In this document: positions 1-13,763 of the stretch, piece after piece
How positions within the stretch are numbered: position 1 is the stretch's first letter
Layout: each line of letters opens with the position of its first letter
Origin: Pelodera strongyloides
Taxonomy: Eukaryota > Nematoda > Chromadorea > Rhabditida > Rhabditidae
DNA length: 64,000 nt
Assembly: GCA_036852015.1 (NCBI GenBank)
Contig: JAANDG010000092.1
Span: forward strand, 62,001 to 126,000
Direction of reading: 5' to 3'
Made by a program: the position numbers and the translations under genes
Notes under the pieces: generated by a model
Database searches by the model: none
What the model was told of the DNA's origin: nothing
Seen by the model: only the letters and a program-made list of their open reading frames with translations

Positions 1-3000
1 CAACAACTCTGTCCGAAAGAGCCCAAGGTAGACACAACGTACGAAACACCCTACATCTATACTTGATGTTCCCAATATGAAGCAATGCAGCGAGGATCCT
101 GAAGATTGATTGAACTTCCGGTTCTTTAAACATGAGTGCTTTCATTGCCGAGCGGATGTCTGCCAGGTCTGCAGCGTCGTCACGACCATCAGCAGTCAGT
201 GTTTTGCCCTAAACAATTCGGCGAAATTAACAAACTAATCAAAAGCAACTAATAAAAATTACTTTACCATTTGTTGAACATGTTAAATATTCATTTTATA
301 ATTCCTTCTTTCAGTTGAGCTTACTGGGCCATAATGCTGACCCTCTAGAACTCTCCATTTGAGATGTCAGCTGCCTGACGAGCAGTACCGTGACAATTCA
401 TCAAAAGCACATAGTATGGCGACTAATTTGGAAAGAGGATGCATTTTGTACCTGAGTCAGATAAAAGTAGTCGTTTGGTTGCGTCAGTTGAAGTTGTTGT
501 TTCTCCTCCATTGAAAGCCCGGCCAGCATACAGTAGAATATATGGTAGTTTCGCTCGCCCGGGGAGAGATTCACAATTCTCGACTTTTCCAGGAGATATT
601 GTTCGATTCGGGCACCTTAAAAAGCAAAATATTAATATGGAAATATGCACAACGCTAAACTGATGTATGTTGTTGCCTAAAAACGGGCAAACTGCAAATG
701 TTCTCTCCAACCTTCGATAGCTCCCGCTTGGTTGAAGTGCACATCTATATACTTTCCAAAACGAGATGAATTGTCGTTGCGGACAGTCTTTGCATTACCA
801 AAAGCTTCAAGAATTGGATTGGCTTCGAGAATCTGAAAGACGCAATTACAGCAGGAAAGTGGAAAAACGATAAGATACAGTTTGAAATGGATGACTCTGT
901 CAATATTAGAAACACCCAGTCCGAGAGAACATACAGTTTGAAAACTGTTATTAATTTTCAATTGGACAAACAATATTTTCATTAATACCTGCTGCTCAAT
1001 CCAGGAATGCTGACCGGAAATTGTGGCGAGAAATTCCAAAACCAGCTTCGTACTTTCCGTTTTGCCAGCTCCAGATTCTCCACTGAAAATTCAATACAAA
1101 TATTCACGTTTATAAAAAGGTCGACGATACATATGTGGCAAACATTGAACGTACAAATGACAACGAATAATAAAACAAATAAATGAAGAATGAAAATACA
1201 AGTAATTTAAGTGTGATTCAAAAAAAATCGAGTCTTTCAATTTTGTGAGGGGAAATGAAACGTGCCCTAACCAATGAATTATGAATTACAGTGAATTTCA
1301 ACCAACCTGATGATGACACTTTGGTTCCTCTCGCTCTTTCTCATATTAGTGTAAGCGTTGTCTGCCATTGCAAATATATGTGGTGGCAATTCACCGATTT
1401 TACGGCGACGATACAGGCGAATCTGGAAAATAACAATAACTGACGTAATTAAGGAATTATAGTTCATTAGAGACGCTTTTAATTCGCAATTTCCATCTCT
1501 CGCAGCTTTCAAATGAGTATGTAAAGAGCAACGTGAAAAAGCACAACAAAAACTTGAGATAAAATAACAAACCTGCTCAGCTGTGTATATCGGAATGTTC
1601 ATATATGGATTGACAGCAATCAGAATCGAACCGGTGTAAGTCTGCAATTTAACCTTATGAATTCTCGTTACGCATATGTTAATATATGGATTGACATCCT
1701 TGGTAATACGTCTGAACTGAGATGACGTGATTTTGCTTTAGTATGAAAAAAAGAGTTTCTATGCTTGCGTGCATGTGTCCTCAACACAAAGCACTGTTCA
1801 TAATTGAACAGCAAAACATAGTTATTTTCACTTACGTAGATCATTTTCTCCTTGTATCGTATGCAAATATTCCTGAGGATTGCCGATTCATGAAGATCTC
1901 CCAGTTGTGTCATATCCTCGACACCTTGCACCGATGTTGGATGCATGAGCTTGACACGTCGATCAGTTGTCAGCCATTCTTCCTGAAAATATGATTCACT
2001 TTCATAATTGTTATGCTTTTTACGTTGGAAGTCAGCTGCTTCAATAAGAAATAACTGGTTTTCACTGAAGAAAGCACCTATTTCCTAGATACCTAGTTGA
2101 TATGTCTTTTTTCAAAGGAAGACGAACGTATACAATTCATGCATAAAATCATATATTCCTTTAAGTGCTCTAGAGGTCGGCCTTTCCTTTGATCATGTTT
2201 ATTGGTTGGCGAAGGTAGACCAACTAGCACGGGGCAAGGTCATCAACTTCCTTATACAACTATATCATTGAGGACGATAATACATTTGCAAAAGTTCCAT
2301 CTTACGAATATTTGCGCTCATAATTTTCGAGAAATCGTCAGTCGTCAAAGTAATATTTGTACGTGACACCAAAATATATGACGTATGAGCAAGGGGCAAA
2401 AATGGAACGTGCAGAGGAGGGCCTCGTACGTTGCTAGTTTTACTATTTCTTCATGGAATGAGCGAATAACTCCCTAATTACATAAAAACTTTGTAGTTTG
2501 TTGAGAATTGGATAAAAATCATCTGGTCGGGAGTGTTTTCATCTTCAATCAGGTCATTTTTCTTATTTATCGCGTTCGCCATCTCCGACAAACCATTTGC
2601 TCAAAGGCGTTCGGACAAATAAATTAGCAACTGGTACGAATGAAATGCGAGATGTTTTGTGCTACTGATCTGCTCAAAGAGAAAACAAAGAAACGGACAT
2701 TAATGGCTATTGTTGAACCTTAAAAGAACCGAGCAACTTTGTCGCTGGCGCTTATTTTAATACCTGTGACCAAATCGTCAAAGGATTTCGATGGTTGAAA
2801 GTTCAAAGATATCTTACGAGCGGAGAAGAAGAAGTAAAACGGAAAAGAAAAGGAAGGTATGCAACAATCTGTGTTGGTTAATACATCAGAAGTAGAAACA
2901 AAAGGTAACAAGATACAGAGCATGCTGAATTGACACTGTCACTAATATTGTATCTACATAAAGAAAAATATGTATTATTAATTACCTTTCCCTGGTCGTC

Positions 3001-4057
3001 TATCACCTTCAACTTGCCATGGTCAGCATCAATCACACGGGCCCCAATTGGCACGGAGCCGGCACCCTTGGCCGGCTCAACCCAGATGAAGTCGCCCTGA
3101 ATTGAAGTTCTTTAATAAGCCATCAGAAATCACATTGCAAAATAAATGGTCAATGACAGTTTTGCCACAGTGGGACATTTAGCGTTTTTGTATGGAAACG
3201 TTTCGTATGGGCATATTCTTGTCTAACCTTGATGTAAACTTTTTTTTAATGATGTTTTTATATAATCCCATTTTTGTCTGGATGGTGTCTAAAAGCGCGT
3301 GTATATCCGGAAAATTGAACATTCATTCACTGATTGTCTCATTTTTTCTGACAGTTTTCCGCGGAGATGTGCGGACAAAATTGTTGCCCTACATTGGAAC
3401 TGATTGCACTTGAAATGAAAACCAATGTAGGTGTTTCGCTTGATTAAACCGAGTGAACAGGTAAATCTACAGTATGATAAACAAACAAATAAACAAACAA
3501 ACAAACACAAAATGACGCGAGGCTTGTGCAAATTTGGTTTTGTTATTAAGCTTCCAATCAAAAGGCATGTTTCAATCAATAGGTCTATAGTTGGGAAAAA
3601 CGTTATCCAAGTGATTAGTTATCCAAGTGCAAACAATTCTACGCACAAGCGCTTCATCTATGAGTTTTATGAAAAAATAAATTGTTTTGAATCAGCACTG
3701 AACAAACAAACAAAAAAAAGATCGCATGTGTAAGAAAGGTAAGGTGAAACACTAACATTCATAATTACCTCACGGAAACGATTAGAATACTACCTTCTTC
3801 TTGGGTACGAAACAGTAACAAAAAGAACATAAAATAGGACCAATTGCGTCAACTCCATGTTTATGCCCCATTAAAGTTAACAGGAAATAATAATAAAAAA
3901 TGACAGTGTGTAAATCAATTGATAATAATTGTACGAAAGAAGAATAGAGCAAAGATCTGTTATTCTTCAAGACGTAAGCGTTGAATAAAGAGCAAATGAA
4001 AATAAAGAAAACAGTTCTTAAAGAATGAATATTTCTTACCTTTGTGACGAGTACCAT
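1..4057 (-). CDS. hum-6: Unconventional myosin VIIa, motor domain N-terminal part (partial)
   Basis: This is the 5' end of a class VII unconventional myosin, an actin-based motor; the rest of the gene lies beyond position 1. I see nine coding exons read on the minus strand: 4040-4057, 2986-3096, 1836-1982, 1573-1641, 1307-1422, 989-1082, 712-832, 452-615 and 63-208, together 328 complete codons in one open frame. The product begins [14 protein letters not shown], shows the class VII signature [18 protein letters not shown], then [13 protein letters not shown], the P-loop GESGAGKT (about residues 155-162), [11 protein letters not shown], the switch I stretch NDNSSRFGK (about 204-212), and [14 protein letters not shown]. 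These match animal myosin VIIa closely along the whole stretch. Exon 7 uses a gttgga donor. A TTTCAG acceptor lies 22 bases before the ATG, suggesting trans-splicing or a 5' UTR intron. IQ, MyTH4, FERM and SH3 regions would lie outside the window. Confidence 0.95.
3478..3508. repeat. CAAA-type microsatellite
   Basis: Short run of imperfect CAAA repeats inside the second intron of the myosin VII gene, between its exons at 2986-3096 and 1836-1982 or just upstream of them in the first intron. It has no apparent function. Confidence 0.7.
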
Positions 4058-4079
4058 TGATTATGTTTGCATTGGATAC

Positions 4080-4086
4080 CTGAAAT
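4080..4086 (-). promoter_or_regulatory. Splice acceptor just upstream of the myosin VII ATG
   Basis: Read on the minus strand, a TTTCAG acceptor lies 22 bases before the start codon at 4057, so exon 1 starts at 4079. No coding exon is visible further upstream. This is the usual picture for SL trans-splicing in nematodes, but a conventional 5' UTR intron would look the same. Confidence 0.5.
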
Positions 4087-7000
4087 GGTGAAAATAATGG
4101 CAAGTAAACAATAATCACAATTAAGCACTTGATCCGCCTGTACGAAAAAGCAGAGATGATAACTTGTTATCTTCACATAAAACTCGTAAGTCGAATAAGG
4201 AAATATGTCTAATAAAAGTAGATGGATGCATATAATATAAGATTACATGGACGTATATAATATCAGTATTGCAACCAATAATGAGCAACACCACTTGTTT
4301 CACATGAAGGCTCACATATGCGAGATGAATCAAACATTTACGGGCTGTAAATTCTCTACATGGTTAAAACCAGTCGAGCTAACGCGTCCGCTAGAATGAC
4401 GCCAATAAATGATCGGGCTCTAGTTAATTTCGAATTGTAGCAAAAGATCACACAAATATCCGGATTGGCCTGACAACAATAGATGTATTGATTAATTCAT
4501 CACTACTGGAATGCTATATCAGATGTGTGTATGTTGAGGTGGTAGTTGCACCGGAGGGGGTGTTATAACTTGGTGCGAGAGAAAGAGTGGTCTTGCTCTG
4601 TCTCTCAAATGATAAGGAACAGTCATTCAGTCTCTCTTCTTCAAAAGTGGGTCGCGATCCGCGTAGATATGCAGTAATCGTGCGCGACAAGATGATATAG
4701 CCATAGACTGCCCCCAGTCGAGAACGCGCGAAGGAGTCAATGCATTTGGGATCTAGGAAATGACTAGCACAAAAAGTACCAAAAAAACTGCTGAAAGAGA
4801 TCCATAGAAAAAGTGATCTACTTACTTTTTCATATGGAATCTAAGAGTTCACCATCAACATTCAAAAAAGAACAATTAAGTAAATGCGCCCTGAAAATAC
4901 GCCAGGTTCATTAGAAGATATCAAATAAAGCAAAAATGTCATTCCTCTAAAATATTTCTGATATAATTGGGACGAAACTTAAAATGGTAACGCAAAACAA
5001 CCCAGATCACTGATTATGTGGAAAACTTTAAGCATTTGGATACTTAATGTAGAGGGGATAGAAACACATAACAGTTAATTAGAAGACGTTCGAAGAAGTG
5101 TTAATAATTAAAAGTTCCTCATCTTGGTCAAGCTTTCTAATGTTTACAATTGATTACGTGAAGTTGCGTGTACGTAGACATGGGTGGCAGGTGACGGAAG
5201 TCCTTTGGTAAAAAAAAGATCGATTTCTTGTGGATCAGGATTTCCTTCCTTGATCCATTGACTGCGACCAAGAGACTGTGTGTCACGCGCAAGCGGAATA
5301 AAGGGGCGGGACGCGCACCCGATTCGGACTCGCTAAAGAACACAAAGATGCCTTAACTTAATGCTTCAATAAAAACAAAATTGGGATGAACATCGAACGC
5401 GTACCTTGTGCGCTCTCTTGACATTTATGATGTCTTATTTAAATTAACAACGCGAACGATCACACCTTTCAATAAAACAAATTGTTACGAACAGCACTAT
5501 GTCTTTTTTAGCTATCTGGTCATAGTAGTATAACCTAATACAACAACCTACTAACTTTTAACAAATGAGGATAGGGCTCAGTAAGCGATCTTTCAATAAA
5601 ATAATCGAGCAACTAAACATTAACTGAAATAAAAAAAAATGGTAGAATCATCAAGGGAGCACGCAGCTTATTCTTCATGTGACTGATCAGAAAAGTGTCA
5701 TACTTGAGAAGGAGAGTATTCTTCAGTATTGTTGGGAAATTTCTTATTCTTAGAAAAAAACCGAATAACGTCTGAACATTGAATGTAATTATTCACAAGC
5801 ATAGAAAACCAAATAGATCAACGGTCGTAAAATTGTGAATTTGCTCCGCTTTCCAAGTTTACGTCTGGTTTTTGTGTGCAGGGCGAGGCACATCACATTC
5901 CGACCTAAGAATGAATTTTTGCCTTGATAAGAGTAAGTGTGTAACGTTTCAGAACTGATCGAGGAAAACCTCGTAGATGGAATAAGGATGTATTCAATGG
6001 ATACTATTGATGCACGATGCCATAACATTCGAAAAGCAGAAAAATACGGCGAAGGGGCCCGAAAACCTAAAATCCCTCAACCATCATACAGTTCATTTAT
6101 AACAGAATTGAAAGGCATACTGTGGCAAAAGGTTAAGACATAAATAAAAAGGAGGAAGAACCATAAAACAAATAATCAAAAAAAAATATGAAGGAGGCGA
6201 AAGCGCCTGTGACTGGGTGTGGGTGGTATTTGGGGTACTTCTGATATACTATTAGGTATTCGTATTGGTCTGGTGTGCAAACATCTTGAGAACTCTCTAC
6301 TGAAAAGGAATGGAGATCGGGTTGCTACATGAGCACTACAAAAATAGCCACATTCAGGTGGGTGAAGCCAAGATTACTCTTATTAGGCACTATTATTCTT
6401 GGCTCAGGAATGTAATGAACCAACTCTAATATAAAAGTGTTTGTTTAAAGAAATAGCAAACTCGCAAACGTGCTAACTGCACAGTTAACGATACGGTTCT
6501 TAACAATAGATACGCTGCATGGAAGAAAATTAATCAATGCGTCTTCAAAAGAAAAGTCCACTTCCAGCGTGAAACAGACCAAACTGTCCGGCATAGTGGC
6601 TATCACCTGAGTGGACTATTTCAGAACTTCTGATAACAAAAAGGTGTCCAACTAAGGGCGAAGTTTCCTTTTTGGGAAGCCAGTAGCTATGAAAAAAACA
6701 GTAAGAAGCTTAATTTTACGGTACCACCACAAGTTAGCGAAGAGATTATCAACACATTAGTCATCGCAAGGATTGAACCGGTTTGGATAAACGGTTTCGT
6801 TTAGTCAGCTTTATATAATACCTACAAACCTTTGCACACCTTGATGGTAAATTTTAGGCTTATCGTATGAACATGTTCGTTTAGTAATGTTCAATTAAAT
6901 TATTTGCAATGCTAGCTCATACTGCGCAAGAGTTTATAAAGCACATCAGTCAAGTTGAAAAGTTGTTTGGTGGAACTGGCCCAGGAGCCAGTCCCCGGTT

Positions 7001-10000
7001 GGACCCTTAAAATATTTCGTCATCAGGTTTGCTAGAGGCGTGGGGATGAGTATGTCCATTTCGGTAGTCGAACATTATGGCCGCAAATGGGTGCGGATTC
7101 TGTGTTCTGTTTATTGTATGGTAGGAGAGAGAAGAAAGTCGGAGAATGTCAGTGCAAGCACACACAAACAAGGGGGAGGAGAAGCGTCTCGGCAAATACG
7201 GAGTCGAACTATTGCACACCACTCGCCGCACTATCTATGCAAATTACGGGGACGAGCAAGGGGCAACAATACGACACAGTTCCTGAGAGCCGAATACTTG
7301 CTATATGTCGATCTAAAGTAAAGCAGACTGTTAATAAACACATGAAATGTCGTATTTGATTTCATTCACAATTAGAGATTTCAAAAGAGATTTCAAAATG
7401 GACAATTCATAATCACTCTAAGTTTCAATCAAACCCTTGTTTCCTAAACTTTAACAGCACATAACGGGATACAACATAACTAATAAGTGAAGATGTAAAA
7501 AATATTTGCTATGTCGAAAACTAATTACAAGTATACATAGCTAATGACAGCGGCTGCGCAAGTTTACCATAAAATTCCAAATTATATGTCAAATTAATTT
7601 AGAAACGTGTTTATAGAACACTTCAATAAATAGTTGATCTTTCACGAAATAAGTCGGAAGACGAATGAGGACAAATAGACATTGGTTATACATAGTTTCC
7701 TAAATGCGCAACAGTAAAAAAAACTTCGTCTGACAAATAAGCTCGAACTTGCTCAAATTAATGGACACATAAGCATTTAGTTGTGTTCTTCTGCAATGGG
7801 TGGCCACTGTTTTGAAGCCGAGAGACGGCTAGAGAAACATAGCAAATAGTGCGACAAGAAGCGGTGTAATCAGGAGATTCGAGAGAAAAACAGGCAAAAC
7901 AGCACCTTTGAACCATTCTTTCGGAGGACCCCCGAATGGGTAAAAGCAGGTCGCTTTTGTCGGGTCTTATTGCTAACAAGTCCATCTTGAAAAAACGACA
8001 TTACATCATTCGAAGTTCATAGAGCATACAAGACGTATCGCTGGAGAACTTAACGAACGCAAATAACCATAGAAAAATGCAGAAAAACATTGGTTTTAGT
8101 GGAAATTAGTTTCTTTGTAGTTTGAAAGATACTGCTTTTGCTTCCTGGTGTTGAAAAGAGATATCCATCGTGTAGATTGATTGCCTTTAGTTCCTCGAAG
8201 AGTGCGCAAGCCAAACATACCTTCTGTACCAAAGGGACCATTCTTTCAAATGTTTTGCTTTGTGTGTTTGCTTGTTGCGAGATGAATCCCTCCATTTTTG
8301 GGGGGTGCTTGTCGCAGTTTTTCTCCGGCTTAGTTCACTCGCGTTCATGTGGAATTTTGGAAACACGGCGAAAGTTTAAGAGAGGGATAAGCTAGTCATA
8401 ATGCTTCACTCACCTGCCTTATACGACTACAGCAGAAAGAGTAAAATATAAATTGAGCAAAAACAAAGAAAGAAAGAGGAAATGGTACCATTCTTTGTCG
8501 GAAGTGATAAGTAAGTTTGTCCATACGGGCAAGGACTTAGAAGGCAGATGAGCAGATCACTCCCGAAAACAATGCTCGTAGATGTGTATAAAACACGATG
8601 TATAAATGTTCAATTGACTGAAACAATTCAATAAAACCAAATAACAGCAAAAATCAAGCAATAAACAAAACATAATTGAATTAGACAGCACGATTTCAAA
8701 AACACCTCAAAAACCTGCGACCAAAAATTGCCTAAGGCAATGGTAAGCATCTGCCAAAGCCAGATTCACTCATTTGACTTAAAAACGATTCTCTGGTAGC
8801 CGCACTCTGCGTCTGGTGTATTGCTGTTGCCTGGTACATAATGCCATTCCTCTATTTTGTGCAAATTTCAACGCCGAAATCACTAGTATCCGGAGTGTGG
8901 ATGTTCTTTAATTTTTCAAATTTGTTGGAACCGGAACACTTCTTTATCGTTGGTCTTTGCGTGCCTACCCGATCACGAACTTTCAAGTCATATTTTTGCT
9001 ATGTTCTTTTAGATTATGCATTTGCACTCACAATATATATGTAGCCAGTATTTGTTACATTTTATTATGATGCGGGTTATGTGGCGGTTTATGTCTCGGG
9101 TGTGCGGATGGCATGGTATTGCAGGCAGGTGTATGCCTCCGGTATAATCTCGCCCCGTACAGACCTAATTGAGACCGATGCTTATTTATTATTCAGTAGG
9201 GCCACCCGTTAGAGGGAACGCGACTCCACCGGTCATCAACTTGTATTTCTATAAATCAAGTAAAAAAATTGAATTCGTTATAACTCACATGTAGAAGACT
9301 GAAAGAGTCCCCTAAATTTGCATTTAAGAGTTCCTGTAGATATTGGTTTGTTTGTTGATTATGAGCGTTTGTAATTCTTCGGTTGCTTAATGTTTATTAA
9401 ATAACAATAATGACAATTCCGGCCGAATGGTCGGTTCGATATTATGGTCAGCTGGTCGGCTTAATCCTTTTTTGTAACAGATGTCCATCTATGTTAGTTC
9501 CGATGAAGACGCGCGCGCTTCATATGTAAACGGGTCGAGCTCCACTATGCACTCTCCACTTTTAACTCACTTATGCGTTCTCATCGCGTAGTTTATTCTA
9601 AACGAACATTTACATGTTTTTTTTATTTCTTATCCTCAAGTATGTGGAATTTTCTCGGATGGCAAAGCTCTTCGAGTCTTCGAGGTTTTTTAAGTTAAAT
9701 GTTAAAATAGTAGTTTTAAAGACGACGTTTCCTCTAGTTTCTTCTAGTTTTATTCACCAGAACCTTTTATTCATCTATTGGACGCAAAAAGACAGCACAT
9801 TACAAGTGCAAAACCCAGAATTGAATTGTTTCATTGCTCTGTTACTTTTACGTCTAGCCGGTACAAAAATATTCGAATCTAACATATATTCATTTACGGG
9901 AAATTTTGTAGTCCACTGGTTCCTTCCATGTATATCTTCATTCTCGCTCCGTCACTCTGTATATCGCTGCGTTACCTACATATCCAATGCTGGTATGTCA

Positions 10001-11174
10001 AAGGATTCTTTATAATACCCATGAAGCTCCCATGGTGGTTTTTAGTTTTGAGAACCAACCCGTTGATCCTAAATTATAGACCACCGTTCGTAGTTCTTAC
10101 CATGTAACCATGAATTCCATGCCCGCAATGCCATTACTCATCGCCGTGTGTCGGCACCACCAAAAGACTGAACCCGGCAATTCATCGCAACGTATGGCTC
10201 TTAGTAGAATTTCCGAACTACGTACGATTTTCCAGGTGTATAATCACAATGTAACTTCTAGCTTTAGATCAAGATTTTATGCCCAAAATGATTCACAGTG
10301 AAATCTCTGAGTCGAGCAACGCATCTGGTCATGAATTCATTGTTTGTCAATATATTTCAACTTTTTACAATTTACTCAAAAGAGTAAAACGGGAACTATT
10401 TACTGTTTACTAAAAACAAAATAAAGCGGGAACTATTATGAATTACTCTTCGAAATTACTTTAGGAATTCATATACAAGATTTTGTTTTATTCCTATACA
10501 AAATTCGCAAAGTGCCTGTCACTAATAAGACATTACCTACTTGAACATATGCGCCTGCCTGTCAATATGGCTTTTCTTTATTCTTTATCTGAATCTGTCG
10601 TTGGAATTCTGATCAAGGATTGTGCTCCGAATCGGCTTAAAATCGTTGTTTGGTTCCGATATCCGAATGATTATGACAGCTTTCAAACAAATAATTGAGG
10701 GATGAGATGCTATACGTTTTTTTATCAACTGTTTACATAGCATAACATAACATTTTTTACGGCAACAAAATGTATAGCCCAAAGTTTTGCCAACATAAGG
10801 TCATTGTCAGAGAATAAATAGATAATAATACCAATAAAACAGGTGAAAGAAATTATTTAATTTTGTTTAACTTTTTTTCTAAAGCAATATAATTGCTAAA
10901 TAAAGAACACCTATGTAATTTTGTAGTTTGAAGTTAACGCATTTTTTTGGTCATGTCCCCTCCGGTTTATGTCAATTTGCATACACCTCTTCACCTTGAC
11001 GTTTATTGTTGTTCCGCATGCACTCTGTGAATATATGTAGTACCTAACAGAGTAGTACACGTTGAGCAGTAACGGTCCAGACAGTTGTTATTCTAAGAGG
11101 ACACACTGTTTATGCAATGATAAACAGTCGTTTATGAATATGTGTATCTTATCATATAATACAACCAGCCGTTC

Positions 11175-11226
11175 GAAGAGCCCTACGGGCTCTTCTCCGA
11201 CTGGAGGAATCGGCCTTCGGCCGATT
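11175..11226. repeat. Two adjacent perfect GC-rich hairpins
   Basis: GAAGAGCCC pairs with GGGCTCTTC around a 3-base loop (11175-11195), and 12 bases later AATCGGCC pairs with GGCCGATT around a 3-base loop (11208-11226). Both stems are perfect and stand out in AT-rich DNA. They resemble bacterial terminators in shape, but nothing around them is bacterial. They may be a relic of a mobile element or part of a structured transcript. Confidence 0.6.
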
Positions 11227-11372
11227 GTTACACACTGTTCAAAAAAAATTCATTTATGTTTATGTGGAAACGTATAATTTGGTTCTGGACTTCAGCGTTT
11301 TTGCAAATCATGCAAATTTACTATCGCACTTCTCTTCTCCTATAATATCTCCTATAATATCCTCGACATATA

Positions 11373-11456
11373 AGCTAGCATAGCTCAACAGGTAGAGCGT
11401 TGGACTGTGAATCGAGAGATTGTGTGCTGCTGTGGGTTCGAATACCGCCATCGGCA
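11373..11456 (+). pseudogene. Decayed tRNA-like sequence or head of a tRNA-derived SINE
   Basis: The stretch has a good A box (TAGCTCAACAGG), a plausible D arm, an anticodon loop CTGTGAA with GTG in the His anticodon position, and a B box (GGGTTCGAAT). The acceptor stem does not pair well, the anticodon stem has a mismatch, the T stem has a G-A mismatch and the variable region is too long. I therefore read it as a tRNA pseudogene or the promoter part of a SINE, not a working tRNA. Confidence 0.4.
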
Positions 11457-13685
11457 AAGATTTTGTATGTTCTCTTTCGATTGTGAATAGAAACTTTTCT
11501 TTATGAAAGGATTTCGTTATGTTCACACAAACAAAAAAGTAAACTCTTCTCCTTTATATAATAAGATTGTTTTGTTTGCTTCCAAACGTATGTATATTAC
11601 TAACTTTATATCCATTTTACTCTCTTGTAAGCTATACTTAGTGAAGATATGCCAAATCTCAACGCAAGTTCCCATACAGCGTGCGGTCGTAAGTGTGAAG
11701 TTCTTTTGTTTAATGCCCGCTTTCTCAACCCATCTAGCCTGAGACTCTTGACCGGTCCGAGAGCTTCTTGTTCACAGTAAGCCTGCAGGCTCGTTTATAG
11801 TTCTCATAGTAGTTACAGTGCAATGTGAGATCAGTCTCACGCATCATACACCCCCAGAATTGCCATCGTATTAGGTTCTTTGTGACACAATATTTGTAAC
11901 ATCAACCGGACGATTATATTCCATGAATCGAACACTTTTGTAAACTATATTTCAGCTTGGTGATTTACATTGCTCAAATTATTGCGCTTAGTATCTTGTG
12001 TGGTTTCGGTGTTATTACTTAATTTCTGTGAAAATGAACAAATTAGCAAAATACAGGGTGGACATCATATCTGTGTAGTATTGAAATACAACATATCATC
12101 GTGGGTGTTTCGTCGTTCAAATAGAAATTCCTATCAAACAAGTATGAAAGTGAAAACCTTCCTCTACAGGCGACCTTTAGTGGACAGCCGTGTAAACATA
12201 ATGGGGATTAACTGAATTTAGCAATTTGCGAGAAACAATCGAAGTTCTTTAAAATATTAAGTTCTGAATAACACCGAATATAGCACTATTAAGACTCCTA
12301 AATGCATATTTACACAACATGTACTTCGCTCAAGGTTTTTACCATTGAACCGTGAGGACACGCACAGGCTCTCATGGTTAGCAAACCATGCCCCCAAAAG
12401 TTTCAACAAACTTGCTAATCTAATTTTGGTGCTCTTGTAAGCATCATAGCCCTTTCACGTCCACGATCACCTTTTGGCGAATATTGTTCGTATTAGTATT
12501 CTGCATCATACTTGTGCGGTCAAACATTCACCATCTCTGATATCAAATGTCCTATTTACTTTGCATCGTTTTGCCTCACTTTCTTTAAATGGCACTGGGA
12601 TTACCACCTTTGTGCATTGAATCATCCATGATAAGGAATTGAGGGATGGGGGGAAAGTGTTTGCACTTTTTCTGAATTTTATGCCTCAGCGTTTTTTTCT
12701 TATCGAAAAGATTGACCTCGTGAAGAAAATTGTCCGTGAACCTAGGAAATTTGTTGGATGCATCCATATAAGAAAGGTCAGCCACTAGCAAACCCTAATC
12801 ATAAGCTAGCTGTATGAGCTGCTATCTGCATGGTTCTCAATATAGGCCACCCAGTTGAGGCCCAAATTCAGTCGAATGTCCTTGAATTGCGGTTGTGAAC
12901 TCTGTCTTCTTTATAGGGCGTACAAATATATCCAAACAAACATAGTCCGAGCAGCAGCGCACATTTTGGACCGGATCACTAGCGCATGCAGGACACTGGT
13001 CCTTTTTCAATCATTCTTAGGTAATCAATACACTATCATCCCACTGGTTTATGACCTATTCATTATCATTGATGTTTGTATATATGGTGTTTAACACAGG
13101 TCGCTTTGTCGATGTCGATTTGAGTGATCCTCTTCTTGTTACTTGTAACGGATCATGCCATAGTGCGGTGAAAGTATTCAAGGTTGTTAACACCACTCAT
13201 AGATCCACAATTCCCTTATGAAACTCTTTTTTATTTATGGAAACCTTGGATAGCCTTGCACTCAAGTGTTCTTTTGAAACGCACAATGATCTTTCATAGG
13301 AAACCACACTTCTTTTCTGGGATTTTTTCAAAACACCAAAATAAACTAGCTGTTATGTGGGACAAGCTTTTTTGATATGCTATGTTAGATAAGTATGAAG
13401 ATCGAAATCTTTTTTGTGAATTTATTAGGGAACATGTTTGTCTACTGCCAATCACGATTAGCGTCAAAGAAAAGTGAAACCAGAACTTGATGTTCTGTAT
13501 TGAGGGAAAATAAGCAAACATTATGAATAAAGATTATTTTTAGCTTCAATCCATACCATAGAAATCAGCTTTCAGGGCCGTACCGAAATCTTATCATATC
13601 ATATCAGTCATTGCTAATCCTTATCTGTGATAATCATCAGAATATTATGTAACCTGTCATTTTGTCACCTTAATCTGGCGCACGT

Positions 13686-13688
<3 letters not shown>

Positions 13689-13723
<35 letters not shown>

Positions 13724-13763
13724 ATTCCTCTCTCTATCCCGCTCTCTCACTCTCTGTCTCTCC
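13689..13763. repeat. CT/GA-rich microsatellite
   Basis: A (CT)n tract of about 28 bases followed by imperfect CT-rich sequence. A translated frame through it gives only Ser/Leu runs and is not a gene. Confidence 0.85.

Noticed and set aside
423..710. 95-residue minus-strand ORF as a separate small protein
   Set aside because: It is a wrong-frame read through the myosin exon at 452-615; the correct frame gives the conserved [10 protein letters not shown] motif.
7040..7359. Two overlapping plus-strand ORFs of about 90 residues
   Set aside because: Overlapping frames with low-complexity composition and no family signature.
9614..10015. 133-residue plus-strand ORF
   Set aside because: Phe/Leu-rich translation of AT-rich DNA without recognisable motif or conserved exon borders.
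11175..11226. Bacterial rho-independent terminators
   Set aside because: The hairpins look similar but all surrounding genes are spliced eukaryotic genes and there is no T-tract after the stems.
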